Assembly (NCBI RefSeq): GCF_001998885.1
Contig: NZ_CP019609.1
Location: forward strand, 1,042,001-1,106,000
Source: Vagococcus penaei
Lineage (GTDB): Bacteria > Bacillota > Bacilli > Lactobacillales > Vagococcaceae
Direction: 5' to 3'
Length of the DNA stretch: 64,000 bases
Position numbers and translations under genes: made by a program. Position 1 is the stretch's first letter; the number at the start of each line of letters is the position of its first letter. Positions 47,547-56,332 of the stretch are shown here, in pieces. The notes under the pieces are model-generated. The model was not told where the DNA came from. It ran no database searches and was given only the letters and a program-made list of their open reading frames with translations.

Positions 47547-48029
47547 ATGTTGAAAGAGTACAAAAAAATACTTGTTGCTGTTGATGGGTCTCATGAATCT
47601 GAGTTAGCGTTTAAAAAAGCGACGCAAGTAGCACGCCGAAATAATGCTGTTTTAGTTATTGCTCATATTATTGATATTCGCGCCTTTGAGTCGGTTTCAT
47701 CTTTTGATGAATCTTTAGCTGAAGAAGCTGCAAATATTGCGCGTGAAACTTTAGACGCCTATATTACATATGCCAAAGAACAAGGTATTCAACATGCAGA
47801 GTATGTCATTGAGTATGGTTCGCCAAAAGTTTTATTGGCAAAAAATCTTCAACACGAACATGATATTGACCTTATCTTACTTGGAGCAACCGGACTAAAT
47901 ACAATGGAACGTATTTTTATTGGGTCTGTTTCAAGTTACGTTGCCCGTAATGCACACTGCGATGTTTTGATTGTGCGGACAGATTTAGATAATCGCCCAA
48001 TACCAAAAATGAAAAAAGCTAAAAAATAA
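47547..48029 (+). CDS. Universal stress protein, UspA family (160 aa)
   Basis: Cytoplasmic nucleotide-binding stress protein. It starts YKKILVAVDGSHESELAFKK and has the ATP-binding pattern GATGLNTMERIFIGSVS (GX2GX9GS), so it probably binds ATP. The start at 47547 follows AAAGGG; a GTG at 47538 is an alternative. Its stop overlaps by 11 bp the antisense tail of the transposase of IS copy 2. IS copy 2 landed in its terminator. Confidence 0.9.
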   Translation: MLKEYKKILVAVDGSHESELAFKKATQVARRNNAVLVIAHIIDIRAFESVSSFDESLAEEAANIARETLDAYITYAKEQGIQHAEYVIEYGSPKVLLAKNLQHEHDIDLILLGATGLNTMERIFIGSVSSYVARNAHCDVLIVRTDLDNRPIPKMKKAKK

Positions 48030-49527
48030 TTGGACAGAAAAAAACCAGACGTTTCTTAAAACGTCTGGTCAGATTGAAGACAAACCAGTTGCTCATAAAG
48101 GGTAATTGGTTTGTTTTTTTGTATCTTATCATTATTTTTGATAAAATTCCCAAAATAGATAAAAAAATAGAGCCCTTCAGGTCTCTTAATTTAAGCATTT
48201 TTGCTAATTTTTTAATGTTAAGGCATGCGAAAGTGAGCCCAATTTTCATGTGCATTTTTTCTTTCCCAATTAAATTAGTGTAACGTAAGCCATGAAATTC
48301 TTTTGCCGTTCCAAATAATCGCTCAATTGTTTGTTTTCGATTATTATATATAGCTTTCATTCCAAGGGAATGACGTATGTCTTCACAACGTTCCATATCA
48401 TTTTCCCATAAATGTCGTTGAATTAATTTCCTCTTTTCTTTTGACTCAGTACAATAGGCAATCAAAGGGCATTGACTACAATCAGACGTATTACTTTTGT
48501 ATTCACGATATCCGTCTCTGTTAGTTGTTGTATAGCTTAAAATTTTCACATTAGGGCAGATATATTGATCGTAGTATTCATCGTAAACATAATCATGTTT
48601 TTTATAAAATCCTTTTTTGGTCATAGGTCTTTTATATGGAAAAATAGGTGTTAAATTATTTTGAAATAATAAATGGGCTATACCAGGTGTTTTGTATCCA
48701 GCGTCCATTACTAATTTATCTAAGGTAAAGTGACTTTGTAATTTATTATAGATATCGATGAATGTCCGACTATCATGTTGATTACCAGGATGAGTTGTAT
48801 ATCCTAAAACCCAACCATTCTTGTCACATGCTACTTGTGCAGCATAAGCAAAAACCTGTTTATGCTCTCCTTTATGGAACCAACCACTCTCATCATCTGT
48901 TTTACTAATTTTTTTATGTTTTACCTGATTTTCACTTTCCTCTCTTCTTTTTAAGGGCTTTTTTAATCTTTTTTCTCTATCTATTTCAACTTCTTTTTGT
49001 AGTGATTCCACATAAAAAAGAGTTTCTTCAGTAACTTCGTTACTTTCATATTTTTTATTATTTGCATGTGCTTTTATATGAGTACCATCAATAAATACTT
49101 CAGAAGTATCCACTAATTCAGCTTCAATACACTGTTCTAATATGCCGTAAAATATTTGTTCAAAGATATCTGTACCACGAAATCTTCTAGAATAATTTTT
49201 GCCAAAGGTTGAGAAGTGAGGAACAGCATCTTCGATATCCAAACCTAAAAACCAGCGATAAGCCATGTTAACCTCAACATCTTTAATAGTTTGTCTCATA
49301 CTTTTTATACCATAAAGATACTGAATCAACGGAAGTTTAATTAATAGAACCGGATCTATACTAGGGCGGCCATTTGATTCATCGTATTTATCTTCAACTA
49401 ACTTATAAATAAAATTAAAATCTACATATTTATCAATATCTCTTAATAGATGTTCCTTGGGAACTAAATCTTCTAGAGAATAAAAACCAATTTGATTACG
49501 TTTGCTCATATCTTGTTTTTTTAGCAT
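48019..49527 (-). CDS. IS1182-family transposase, copy 2 (502 aa, 16-aa target-derived tail)
   Basis: Residues 1-486 are the same as in copy 1. The reading frame leaves the element and runs through the whole duplicated hairpin and its U-tract (TRRFKKRLVFFCPIIF) before a TAG at 48019-48021, inside the 3' end of uspA. If transcription stops at that U-tract, the mRNA would lack a stop codon. Confidence 0.93.
   Translation of the reverse strand: MLKKQDMSKRNQIGFYSLEDLVPKEHLLRDIDKYVDFNFIYKLVEDKYDESNGRPSIDPVLLIKLPLIQYLYGIKSMRQTIKDVEVNMAYRWFLGLDIEDAVPHFSTFGKNYSRRFRGTDIFEQIFYGILEQCIEAELVDTSEVFIDGTHIKAHANNKKYESNEVTEETLFYVESLQKEVEIDREKRLKKPLKRREESENQVKHKKISKTDDESGWFHKGEHKQVFAYAAQVACDKNGWVLGYTTHPGNQHDSRTFIDIYNKLQSHFTLDKLVMDAGYKTPGIAHLLFQNNLTPIFPYKRPMTKKGFYKKHDYVYDEYYDQYICPNVKILSYTTTNRDGYREYKSNTSDCSQCPLIAYCTESKEKRKLIQRHLWENDMERCEDIRHSLGMKAIYNNRKQTIERLFGTAKEFHGLRYTNLIGKEKMHMKIGLTFACLNIKKLAKMLKLRDLKGSIFLSILGILSKIMIRYKKTNQLPFMSNWFVFNLTRRFKKRLVFFCPIIF
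48044..48069. repeat. Left 26-bp target duplication of IS copy 2 (terminator palindrome)
   Basis: ACCAGACGTTT-CTTA-AAACGTCTGGT, a perfect 11-bp stem, identical to 49605-49630. It was the terminator between uspA and chrA. The A-run on its left is retained here. Confidence 0.9.
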
Positions 49528-49604
49528 GGAAGCAACTCCTTTTCTCTATTTTACCAAGAAAAAAAGACAAAGTATCAAATTTTTGATACTTTGTCTACAG
49601 TCTG
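48070..49604 (-). mobile_element. IS1182-family insertion sequence, copy 2 (1535 bp)
   Basis: Same length and ends as copy 1, flanked by a different 26-bp direct repeat, so it is an independent insertion. It lies between convergent uspA and chrA. Internal inward terminators are at 48081-48120 and 49559-49595. Confidence 0.95.
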
Positions 49605-49630
49605 ACCAGACGTTTCTTAAAACGTCTGGT
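49605..49630. repeat. Right 26-bp target duplication of IS copy 2
   Basis: Exact repeat of 48044-48069. The original T-run (to 49637) follows on this side. Confidence 0.9.
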
Positions 49631-49637
49631 TTTTTTA

Positions 49638-50843
49638 TTAAAATAAGGCCATTATGGCGCCACCTATGGCTCCTAAAATAACAACTAGCCACGAAGGAAT
49701 TTTCAAATATGTTAATAAACTAAACAGGCAGGCGGCAAATACAAAGTCACGTGACTGAATAATGGTGCTTTGCCAAATTGGTTGATAAAAAGCGGCAATT
49801 AATAAACCCACAACTGCGGCATTAACTCCCATCAATGCACCTTTTATTTTCGGAAGTTGACGAACCAATTCCCAAAAAGGGAGCACACCTAAAATTAATA
49901 AACCGCCCGGTAAAAAAATCGCTAACGTTGCTAATAATCCACCTTGCCAACTGGCTAAAATTGTACCTAAATATGTCGCAAATGTGAATAATGGTCCTGG
50001 TACAGCTTGGGTTACACCATAGCCAGCTAAAAATGTTTCTGGATGGATAAGTCCAGTTGTCACAAATTCTCGTTCAAAAAGTGGTAGTACAACATGTCCA
50101 CCGCCAAAGACAAGCGCACCCGAACGATAAAAACTATCAAATATCGCCACCATCTTTGAATTAGTCATTTCCTGAAAAAGTGGTAAACCAATCAGTAGCA
50201 CCACAAATAATATTAAGCAACTAATTCCAAATCGTCGGGAGATAACTTTTGATGTCACTGATGAGTTATTTTCCGTCAATTGGATGGGTAAACTTTGATA
50301 AAACAATAAACCTAAAAGTCCTGACATGAAAATGACGCTTAATTGACTAAGTGTTGTTTCCCATAGTAATGTGATACTTAATGCTAACAAGGCTATCATT
50401 TTTCTTTTTAAATCCGGTACTAATTTTTTTGCCATTTCAACAATTGCTTGTGCTACAATTGCCACTGCTACAATTTTTAATCCGTGAATCCACCCGGTTT
50501 TCCCGATGGCGGTCCCTTCAAAAAATAAAGCAAATACCATAAGCACTAAAACTGATGGCAGTGTGAAACCCATAAAAGCAACCAGACCACCCAAGACTCC
50601 AGCACGCATGGAACCAATACCAATACCTACTTGACTGCTAGCTGGTCCTGGTAAAAATTGGCACAAAGCAACTAAATCAGCATAACTTTCTTCATCTAGC
50701 CATTTCCGTTTTTGCACATACTCATGGTGAAAATAACCAAGGTGTGCAACTGGTCCCCCAAATGATGTTAAGCCTAATTTGGTCGATACTAAAAAAATCT
50801 CGACTAACTGTCGCAAATTACTTTTAAACATTGGTCTCACCAT
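49638..50843 (-). CDS. chrA: Chromate transporter, CHR family (401 aa)
   Basis: Membrane protein with two homologous CHR halves. The first has LGLTSFGGPVAHLGYFHHEY and LCQFLPGPASSQVGIGIG; the second has GALVFGGGHVVLPLFEREFV and GVTQAVPGPLFTFATYLG. About ten membrane segments. Members export chromate, though many have unknown natural substrates. It is convergent with uspA; IS copy 2 sits between them. The first or second Met could be the start. Confidence 0.9.
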   Translation of the reverse strand: MVRPMFKSNLRQLVEIFLVSTKLGLTSFGGPVAHLGYFHHEYVQKRKWLDEESYADLVALCQFLPGPASSQVGIGIGSMRAGVLGGLVAFMGFTLPSVLVLMVFALFFEGTAIGKTGWIHGLKIVAVAIVAQAIVEMAKKLVPDLKRKMIALLALSITLLWETTLSQLSVIFMSGLLGLLFYQSLPIQLTENNSSVTSKVISRRFGISCLILFVVLLIGLPLFQEMTNSKMVAIFDSFYRSGALVFGGGHVVLPLFEREFVTTGLIHPETFLAGYGVTQAVPGPLFTFATYLGTILASWQGGLLATLAIFLPGGLLILGVLPFWELVRQLPKIKGALMGVNAAVVGLLIAAFYQPIWQSTIIQSRDFVFAACLFSLLTYLKIPSWLVVILGAIGGAIMALF

Positions 50844-51024
50844 TTTCCATTACTTTATTCATTATATCATCAAGCATTTTTTGTCATCCTTTTTTACTTA
50901 ACTAATCAATAACTTTAGTGTAATAATTCTTAGTCCAAGTTGCCACTTTCCTGTCTGATTTTACTTAACCTTTACATACCATGATATTTTAAGCACACTT
51001 TTCTTCTTAAATAAGCAAAAAAAA

Positions 51025-51048
51025 TAGCATCTCCGACAAGAGATACTA
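51025..51048 (-). terminator. Terminator of ackA
   Basis: TAGCATCTC pairs with GAGATACTA (one mismatch), followed on the minus strand by eight T's. It ends the ytxK-like/ackA transcript. Confidence 0.7.
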
Positions 51049-51084
51049 TCTTTTTTATTTAATAGCTAGTTATTATATTTATGA

Positions 51085-52278
51085 CTAGTTATTTTTTAAT
51101 GTTTCCACATCGCGAGCAATCATTAACTCTTCATCAGTTGGAATTAATAAAACTTTTACTTTAGAATCATCTGTAGAGATAAAGCGCTCATCACCACGAA
51201 CATTATTTTTCTCTTCGTCTAATTCACAACCAAACCATGTTAAACCATTGATAACATTACGACGCATTTCAACATCGTTTTCACCAATACCAGCTGTAAA
51301 GACAATAGCATCCACACCATTCATTGTTGCAACATAGCTACCAATGTATTTACGTACACGGTCTTCAAAAATTTCAATTGCAACTTTTGCACGTGAGTCT
51401 GTCTCTTGTGCTTCTAATAAGTCACGCATATCACTTGAAACGCCAGATAAACCTAATAAACCAGATTTTTTATTTAAGATATCAACCATTTCTTTAATGT
51501 CAGTGATATTTAATTTATCCATTAAGTAAGGTAATAATGACGCATCAATGTCACCTGAACGAGTACCCATTGTTAAACCAGCTAATGGTGTGAAGCCCAT
51601 TGATGTATCGATTGATTTACCGCCATCAACTGCAGTAATTGATGCACCGTTACCTAAGTGACATGTAATGATTTTTGTTTCTTCTAGTGGTTTGCCCAAC
51701 ATTTCAGCCGCACGTTCTGACACATAACGATGACTTGTTCCGTGAGCACCATATTTACGTGCGCCAAACTCATCATAATATTCCATTGGGATACTGTATA
51801 GGTAGTTCACATCTGGCATTGTAGTATGGAATGATGTATCAAATACACCAACGTTTAATGTGTTTGGTAATAATTTTTGGAAAACACGAATAACTTTTGC
51901 TTCCGCTGGATTATGTAATGGCGCAAATTCAGCTAATTCGTCAACTAATTTTAATGCAGCATCATCAATAATTGCTGATTCTTTAAAATGTTCTCCACCT
52001 GCAACAATACGGTGACCCGCTCCAGTAATTTCTTCTAAAGATTCAATAATATTTAATTCTGTTAATTGGTCTAACAACATGTGAATCGCTGTTTCGTGGT
52101 CAACGATGTCTTTAACAACTTCGTATTTATCACCTTCACCATATTTAATTGTAAAGATTGAATCGTTTAAACCGATTCTTTCCACGATTCCTTTTGCGAC
52201 TACAACTTCTTCTGGCATAGTATAAAGTTGCCATTTTAGACTTGAGCTTCCCGCGTTAATTGCAATTGTTTTTGACAT
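51085..52278 (-). CDS. ackA: Acetate kinase (397 aa)
   Basis: Converts acetyl phosphate and ADP to acetate and ATP. It has [40 protein letters not shown] and [13 protein letters not shown], all acetokinase signatures. Length is normal. It follows the methyltransferase gene by 13 bp, the conserved ytxK-ackA pair of Firmicutes. Confidence 0.97.
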   Translation of the reverse strand: MSKTIAINAGSSSLKWQLYTMPEEVVVAKGIVERIGLNDSIFTIKYGEGDKYEVVKDIVDHETAIHMLLDQLTELNIIESLEEITGAGHRIVAGGEHFKESAIIDDAALKLVDELAEFAPLHNPAEAKVIRVFQKLLPNTLNVGVFDTSFHTTMPDVNYLYSIPMEYYDEFGARKYGAHGTSHRYVSERAAEMLGKPLEETKIITCHLGNGASITAVDGGKSIDTSMGFTPLAGLTMGTRSGDIDASLLPYLMDKLNITDIKEMVDILNKKSGLLGLSGVSSDMRDLLEAQETDSRAKVAIEIFEDRVRKYIGSYVATMNGVDAIVFTAGIGENDVEMRRNVINGLTWFGCELDEEKNNVRGDERFISTDDSKVKVLLIPTDEELMIARDVETLKNN

Positions 52279-52291
52279 TTTTCATTCTCCC

Positions 52292-53302
52292 TTAAAGTAT
52301 AATGTTTTTTTCTCGCCACGAGCGGAATTGTTTTACAAACGCAACCACTGCCTGACTATCTTTCAACGATGGTAATTCTGCTAACAAAACTTCTTTAGCT
52401 TGTTGTGCTGATTCACCAGGGTTTTGAACCACAATAATTGATTTACTCATGCTTTTATGTTTGAACAATGAGTTTGGTAATTGTAGTACTGCTTGCAAAT
52501 AAACTTCTTTTAACAACCATGTTTTTAGCTCTGCTGCTTGCTCAGATTCTAAAAAGTTTGTTGGCAATAGAAACAAACCGAACCCATTTGGTTTAACGTG
52601 TGTCATGGCTTTCTCCATCAATAAATGATGTGCATAGCTATGCCCATCTTTATGTGACGTTTGAAATTCTTTGGCACGATCATCATCAGGATAGAAGCCA
52701 ATCGGTAAATCGGCGACCGCAAAATCAACCGGATCAATTAATAAAGGATGCAGGCTGTCTTGGTGTGTTAATTCAACATCTAACCCCAACCAATCACGAT
52801 TGACAGAACTAATACTTAAAAGCGTATCATCGACATCAACACCAAAACCAGTTGTTTGATACCCTGCTAAATTCAAATTAGCCATAATTGTATAAAGCAA
52901 GTTCCCTGTCCCAACAACAGGATCTAAAACGGATACATTCTTTTTACCTGTCGTCAATTGCTCAAACATATACACAAATAAAAAGCCTAATCCATCTGGT
53001 GTTAATTGATGATTTGCTTGGACGTTATCCTTCATTAACCCTTGGAGCAAAACCAATTGGGTGATTTTACGCTTTTCTTCAGCTGTTAGTGATAAGTCAC
53101 TCAACTGTTGATAGTTCGCTTCTAGCTTAGCTACTTCTTCTTTTGTTGGTACGTTGTCGATGACTCTAGCTTGTCGACCATCAAGAAAATTTTCTTGATT
53201 TTCGATATACGCATCAAAAAAAGAGGCATCTAATGTTTGTTGCAATATACCTACAGACTCATTGATTAATTGAAAACCTTTTTCAATCTCTGTCTGAGAC
53301 AT
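52292..53302 (-). CDS. YtxK-like class I SAM-dependent methyltransferase (336 aa)
   Basis: N6-adenine-type methyltransferase fold. The SAM-binding motif is VLDPVVGTGNLLYTIM, and the catalytic-loop counterpart reads VADLPIGFYP in place of NPPY. The N-terminal ~100 aa are helical. The start at 53302 follows GAGGTGAGGT; an ATG at 53323 is possible. Members sit between comG and ackA in many Firmicutes; the substrate is not established. Confidence 0.88.
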   Translation of the reverse strand: MSQTEIEKGFQLINESVGILQQTLDASFFDAYIENQENFLDGRQARVIDNVPTKEEVAKLEANYQQLSDLSLTAEEKRKITQLVLLQGLMKDNVQANHQLTPDGLGFLFVYMFEQLTTGKKNVSVLDPVVGTGNLLYTIMANLNLAGYQTTGFGVDVDDTLLSISSVNRDWLGLDVELTHQDSLHPLLIDPVDFAVADLPIGFYPDDDRAKEFQTSHKDGHSYAHHLLMEKAMTHVKPNGFGLFLLPTNFLESEQAAELKTWLLKEVYLQAVLQLPNSLFKHKSMSKSIIVVQNPGESAQQAKEVLLAELPSLKDSQAVVAFVKQFRSWREKNIIL

Positions 53303-53396
53303 ACACCTCACCTCTTCCATCACATTGTAACAAAAGTCCTTTACTGTTTCATTTTAGCGAATGAAAACGAATAATTCAAGGTTAAAGGCACAGAAA

Positions 53397-53424
53397 AAGA
53401 ATAAGAAAAATTTTTCTTATTCTT
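53397..53424 (-). terminator. Terminator of the comG operon
   Basis: AAGAATAAGAAAAA/TTTTTCTTATTCTT is a perfect 14-bp palindrome containing the comGG stop codon, with T-rich sequence following on the minus strand. Confidence 0.65.
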
Positions 53425-53776
53425 GTGAATTAATTTTAATTTCTCTGGTAAGTTTAAAATCATTGTTTAAAACAGTTGTTATCTGAACCTTTTTATCCTT
53501 ATTCCTTGCTTTTATATGGACTTTACCGACATTGTAAACAAGTTCAGTATTCTGTACTACTGTCATCTCGTTGATCTTAGTAATTGCCATATTTTCAATA
53601 ATTAATGCTGTGTAATAATTTTTTTCTTCAAGATAAAAAGATTGTCGTGCTTGGCTATCTTCAATCACGAATAAATACATGGTACTAATCATTGTTAACA
53701 GTACCAATAGGCTTAAAAAAATCCCACCTTGATTATTTTTCACAATATAAAAAAAAGACCTCCTTTTGATTTTCAC
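53417..53776 (-). CDS. comGG: Competence pseudopilus protein ComGG (119 aa)
   Basis: Minor pseudopilin-like protein, last gene of the comG operon. A hydrophobic N-terminal segment (GGIFLSLLVLLTMISTMYLF, about 17-36) follows basic residues. Overall similarity of ComGG proteins is low, so the call rests on size, topology and position. It overlaps comGF by 44 bp. Confidence 0.75.
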   Translation of the reverse strand: MKIKRRSFFYIVKNNQGGIFLSLLVLLTMISTMYLFVIEDSQARQSFYLEEKNYYTALIIENMAITKINEMTVVQNTELVYNVGKVHIKARNKDKKVQITTVLNNDFKLTREIKINSQE

Positions 53777-54164
53777 ACGTTTCTAGTTCAACCCGAACAA
53801 TTTGGTCTTCTTCACTAAAAGTGATTGTTTTAACATTTGTCATGATGACATGATGCCCTGGTGTTCGGCGTAAAGAATGACTTTTAGGATACAAACTAAT
53901 CGTTACCTCTTCATAAAAATCTGCTCCCTGTTTAGCTTTTCTAAATTTTAAGTATTTCTGATCAACGTCAATGAGTGGCATTGATTGAATCAAACGCTGT
54001 AACTGAACCTTACCTAAACGATAATCAATATTAGCTTGAGCATTTACACGATTATTTAATTTCGGTAATTGTTTAATTAATGGCGATATAAATAGTAACA
54101 AGCTTATTAAAACTAGTAAGGCTATTAAACACTCAATTAACGTAAACCCTTGATTATTCTTCAT
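53733..54164 (-). CDS. comGF: Competence pseudopilus protein ComGF (143 aa)
   Basis: Minor pseudopilin. The prepilin motif QGFTLIECLIALLVL is processed by ComC after Gly. A LRRTPGHHVIMTNVKTITF stretch in the C-terminal half resembles ComGF proteins. It overlaps comGE by 11 bp and comGG by 44 bp, so expression is tightly coupled. Confidence 0.85.
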   Translation of the reverse strand: MKNNQGFTLIECLIALLVLISLLLFISPLIKQLPKLNNRVNAQANIDYRLGKVQLQRLIQSMPLIDVDQKYLKFRKAKQGADFYEEVTISLYPKSHSLRRTPGHHVIMTNVKTITFSEEDQIVRVELETCENQKEVFFLYCEK

Positions 54165-54453
54165 AAATTAACAACTCGCCATACATATTTTTTACTTCTA
54201 AATAACTGGTTTCACTCTTTAAATAAATAACCTGGTATCTTTTTTGCTCTTCCTTTAACCAATTATTATACTTAGAAGACTGATTCATCCTTTGCCAGTC
54301 ATAACCAAAATTAGTTAATTCAGCTAAATGCTTAACTCGATCCTCCTGCTTAACTTGCTGTAAAACAGTCAAACTTAATAACGCTAAACAAGTCATTAAT
54401 ACACCAAATGTCACAAGACTTTCCAGTAATATATATCCATCATGATTTTCCAT
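54154..54453 (-). CDS. comGE: Competence pseudopilus protein ComGE (99 aa)
   Basis: Minor pseudopilin with a degenerate prepilin motif (DGYILLESLVTFGVL) and one N-terminal membrane helix. The start at 54453 fits the pseudopilin layout; a longer form from 54480 would put nine extra residues before the motif. It overlaps comGD by 14 bp. Confidence 0.75.
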   Translation of the reverse strand: MENHDGYILLESLVTFGVLMTCLALLSLTVLQQVKQEDRVKHLAELTNFGYDWQRMNQSSKYNNWLKEEQKRYQVIYLKSETSYLEVKNMYGELLIYEE

Positions 54454-54889
54454 CGACTCGTACCAACTTTCCACTCCCAATCTGGACTTGATATGTGATT
54501 AAACGGACTGGGGTTTGTGTGCGATCTTGAAAGTTTAATTGACAAATTTTTGTTAGACTACCACTTTCTAAAAACATGACCATCTGATTATTTAACAATC
54601 GTAAATCGGCTGGTAATGTTAATTTCTTCGTGTGTGTTTGCTGATTTTGATAATAAGTAAAAATAATTTCTTGTTTTAAATCACTAAATTCAATTTTCGT
54701 TTGACGCTTAGTTAAAACGGCGCTTTGCTGTGTCCGGTGATAGTAACGTTCAAATTGATTCAAACAATGAGTCACTTGAGTCCCTTTTTGCCACTTTGAA
54801 AGAATGACAACTGGACAAATCGTAAAAAAGGACAACACCATAAGTACCAACAACATTTCAATTAAAGTAAAACCTTGGTGATTTCTCAT
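54440..54889 (-). CDS. comGD: Competence pseudopilus protein ComGD (149 aa)
   Basis: Pseudopilin with the classical motif NHQGFTLIEMLLVLMVL at residues 3-19 and a C-terminal domain of about 120 aa. It overlaps comGE and lies 10 bp after comGC. Confidence 0.88.
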   Translation of the reverse strand: MRNHQGFTLIEMLLVLMVLSFFTICPVVILSKWQKGTQVTHCLNQFERYYHRTQQSAVLTKRQTKIEFSDLKQEIIFTYYQNQQTHTKKLTLPADLRLLNNQMVMFLESGSLTKICQLNFQDRTQTPVRLITYQVQIGSGKLVRVDGKS

Positions 54890-54899
54890 ACACTCACCA

Positions 54900-55229
54900 C
54901 TACTTATCTATTTGAGGGATTTTTAGTTCCATAATTTTATACTTTTCCGCTTTTTTGACTTGTTCTTCTGAAAGATAACCATGTGAGCTTAAAGTCGCAA
55001 TATCAGAGGGATAACTTCCATTTTCTAAATAATACATTTCAACCTGCGTTTCAATCACTTTCGTTAAACCGGCTTTTTCTTTTTCACTAATCATACTACG
55101 TTGCTTGGTAACATTCGGAATAAATAAAATAATCAAGACTGTAACAATTAGTAGCACCACTAGCATTTCTAATAAAGTAAACCCTTGATTCTTTTGCTTA
55201 ATTATCATTTTTTTTGATGTTTCAATCAT
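54900..55229 (-). CDS. comGC: Major competence pseudopilin ComGC (109 aa)
   Basis: Major subunit of the transformation pseudopilus. The prepilin motif KNQGFTLLEMLVVLLIV is at about 13-29, followed by the family stretch VETQVEMYYLENGSYPS (here ETQVEMYYLENGSYP). The length is typical. The start overlaps comGB as ATGA; an internal Met at residue 8 is an alternative. Confidence 0.93.
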   Translation of the reverse strand: MIETSKKMIIKQKNQGFTLLEMLVVLLIVTVLIILFIPNVTKQRSMISEKEKAGLTKVIETQVEMYYLENGSYPSDIATLSSHGYLSEEQVKKAEKYKIMELKIPQIDK

Positions 55230-56332
55230 ATAAATTCCTCCATTCCTTGATAAATTGGCAACAATAAACCTGCATAGATAGATACAATTAAAAGCGCAAT
55301 CAATAAAAATGCCAATGGTTGTAAGTAGACAACGCCCTTGTCAATACGTTCCAAATAGCGTTGCCACTCTGTTTGTCCATAGATGACGAGCTCTGCCCCT
55401 AATTCGCCTTTCATTTCGCCATGTTGAATAATCACTGCTAGTTCAGGAGCTAAAAATTGCCATGTTACTAATGGCTTTTTCAACGAATACCCTTGCTCCA
55501 ATCTGACTTGGATTTGACTCGCCATCGCTTGCATGAGCGGGGTATATCCGGTGTCCGTCATAATTAAAATAATGTCACGAAATTCCATTCCCATTAGGAG
55601 CAATTGTCCCCATTCTGTAGCAAAAAGGGATGTGTAATAATCTCTCAAAAACCCTTTAACTACTGGAATCCGACATAATTGATTCGCGCAACGAATAGGT
55701 GGTGATTTACTTAAATAGTAGCGTCCCAATAGATAACTGAGACTACCAAAAACTAAAAGACCTAATATTAAATAGGGAAAATTTTGGATAAAGCGTAAGC
55801 TAAAATTAGCCGGTTGCTGATTAGTGTATAAATCAGCTAATTGTGGCAAAACGAACCAGCGCATCCCAAACAACATACCTAATAAAAAAAGTAATAAGAG
55901 TAGCGGATAGGCCAACGTTTTTTTTAGCTTGTCACGTTGTTTCCTACGATCCTCTAAGTGATGTGCCATTCTCTTCAGTGTGGTATCAAAATCACCATGA
56001 ATTTCAGCAAATTGTAACTGTGCTACCTCACGAGCCTGAAAACCTAGGTCTTTTAAACATAAACTCAATGGACGCCCATGAATAAGACCAGTATCAATTT
56101 GCTTGAGCTTCCCAGTCCATTCAGGGTGCATTTGACTTAAAAAAGTCAAACTATGTTGTAACGTAAAGCCTGCTTCAAGTGCATCACTCAATAAGCGAAT
56201 AAACGTTAACTTTTCTTTAGTTGTAAACTGTCTGTGTCGCTTACAAATACCGACTTTTAATTTTTTCGGTAATCGTCCCGTTTTGCCAACTTTTTTGTAA
56301 ACTTTTTTCCCACGTACTGACATCCTTTCCAC
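55226..56332 (-). CDS. comGB: Competence membrane protein ComGB (368 aa)
   Basis: Type II secretion GspF-like platform protein of the transformation pseudopilus. Two GspF domains are present (FIRLLSDALEAGFTLQHSL and FATEWGQLLLMGMEFRDIIL) with three membrane segments. The annotated start (GTG 56332) overlaps comGA by 92 bp and gives a very basic 30-residue N-terminus without a good RBS. The true start may be the ATG at 56323 or further in. Confidence 0.88.
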   Translation of the reverse strand: MERMSVRGKKVYKKVGKTGRLPKKLKVGICKRHRQFTTKEKLTFIRLLSDALEAGFTLQHSLTFLSQMHPEWTGKLKQIDTGLIHGRPLSLCLKDLGFQAREVAQLQFAEIHGDFDTTLKRMAHHLEDRRKQRDKLKKTLAYPLLLLLFLLGMLFGMRWFVLPQLADLYTNQQPANFSLRFIQNFPYLILGLLVFGSLSYLLGRYYLSKSPPIRCANQLCRIPVVKGFLRDYYTSLFATEWGQLLLMGMEFRDIILIMTDTGYTPLMQAMASQIQVRLEQGYSLKKPLVTWQFLAPELAVIIQHGEMKGELGAELVIYGQTEWQRYLERIDKGVVYLQPLAFLLIALLIVSIYAGLLLPIYQGMEEFI

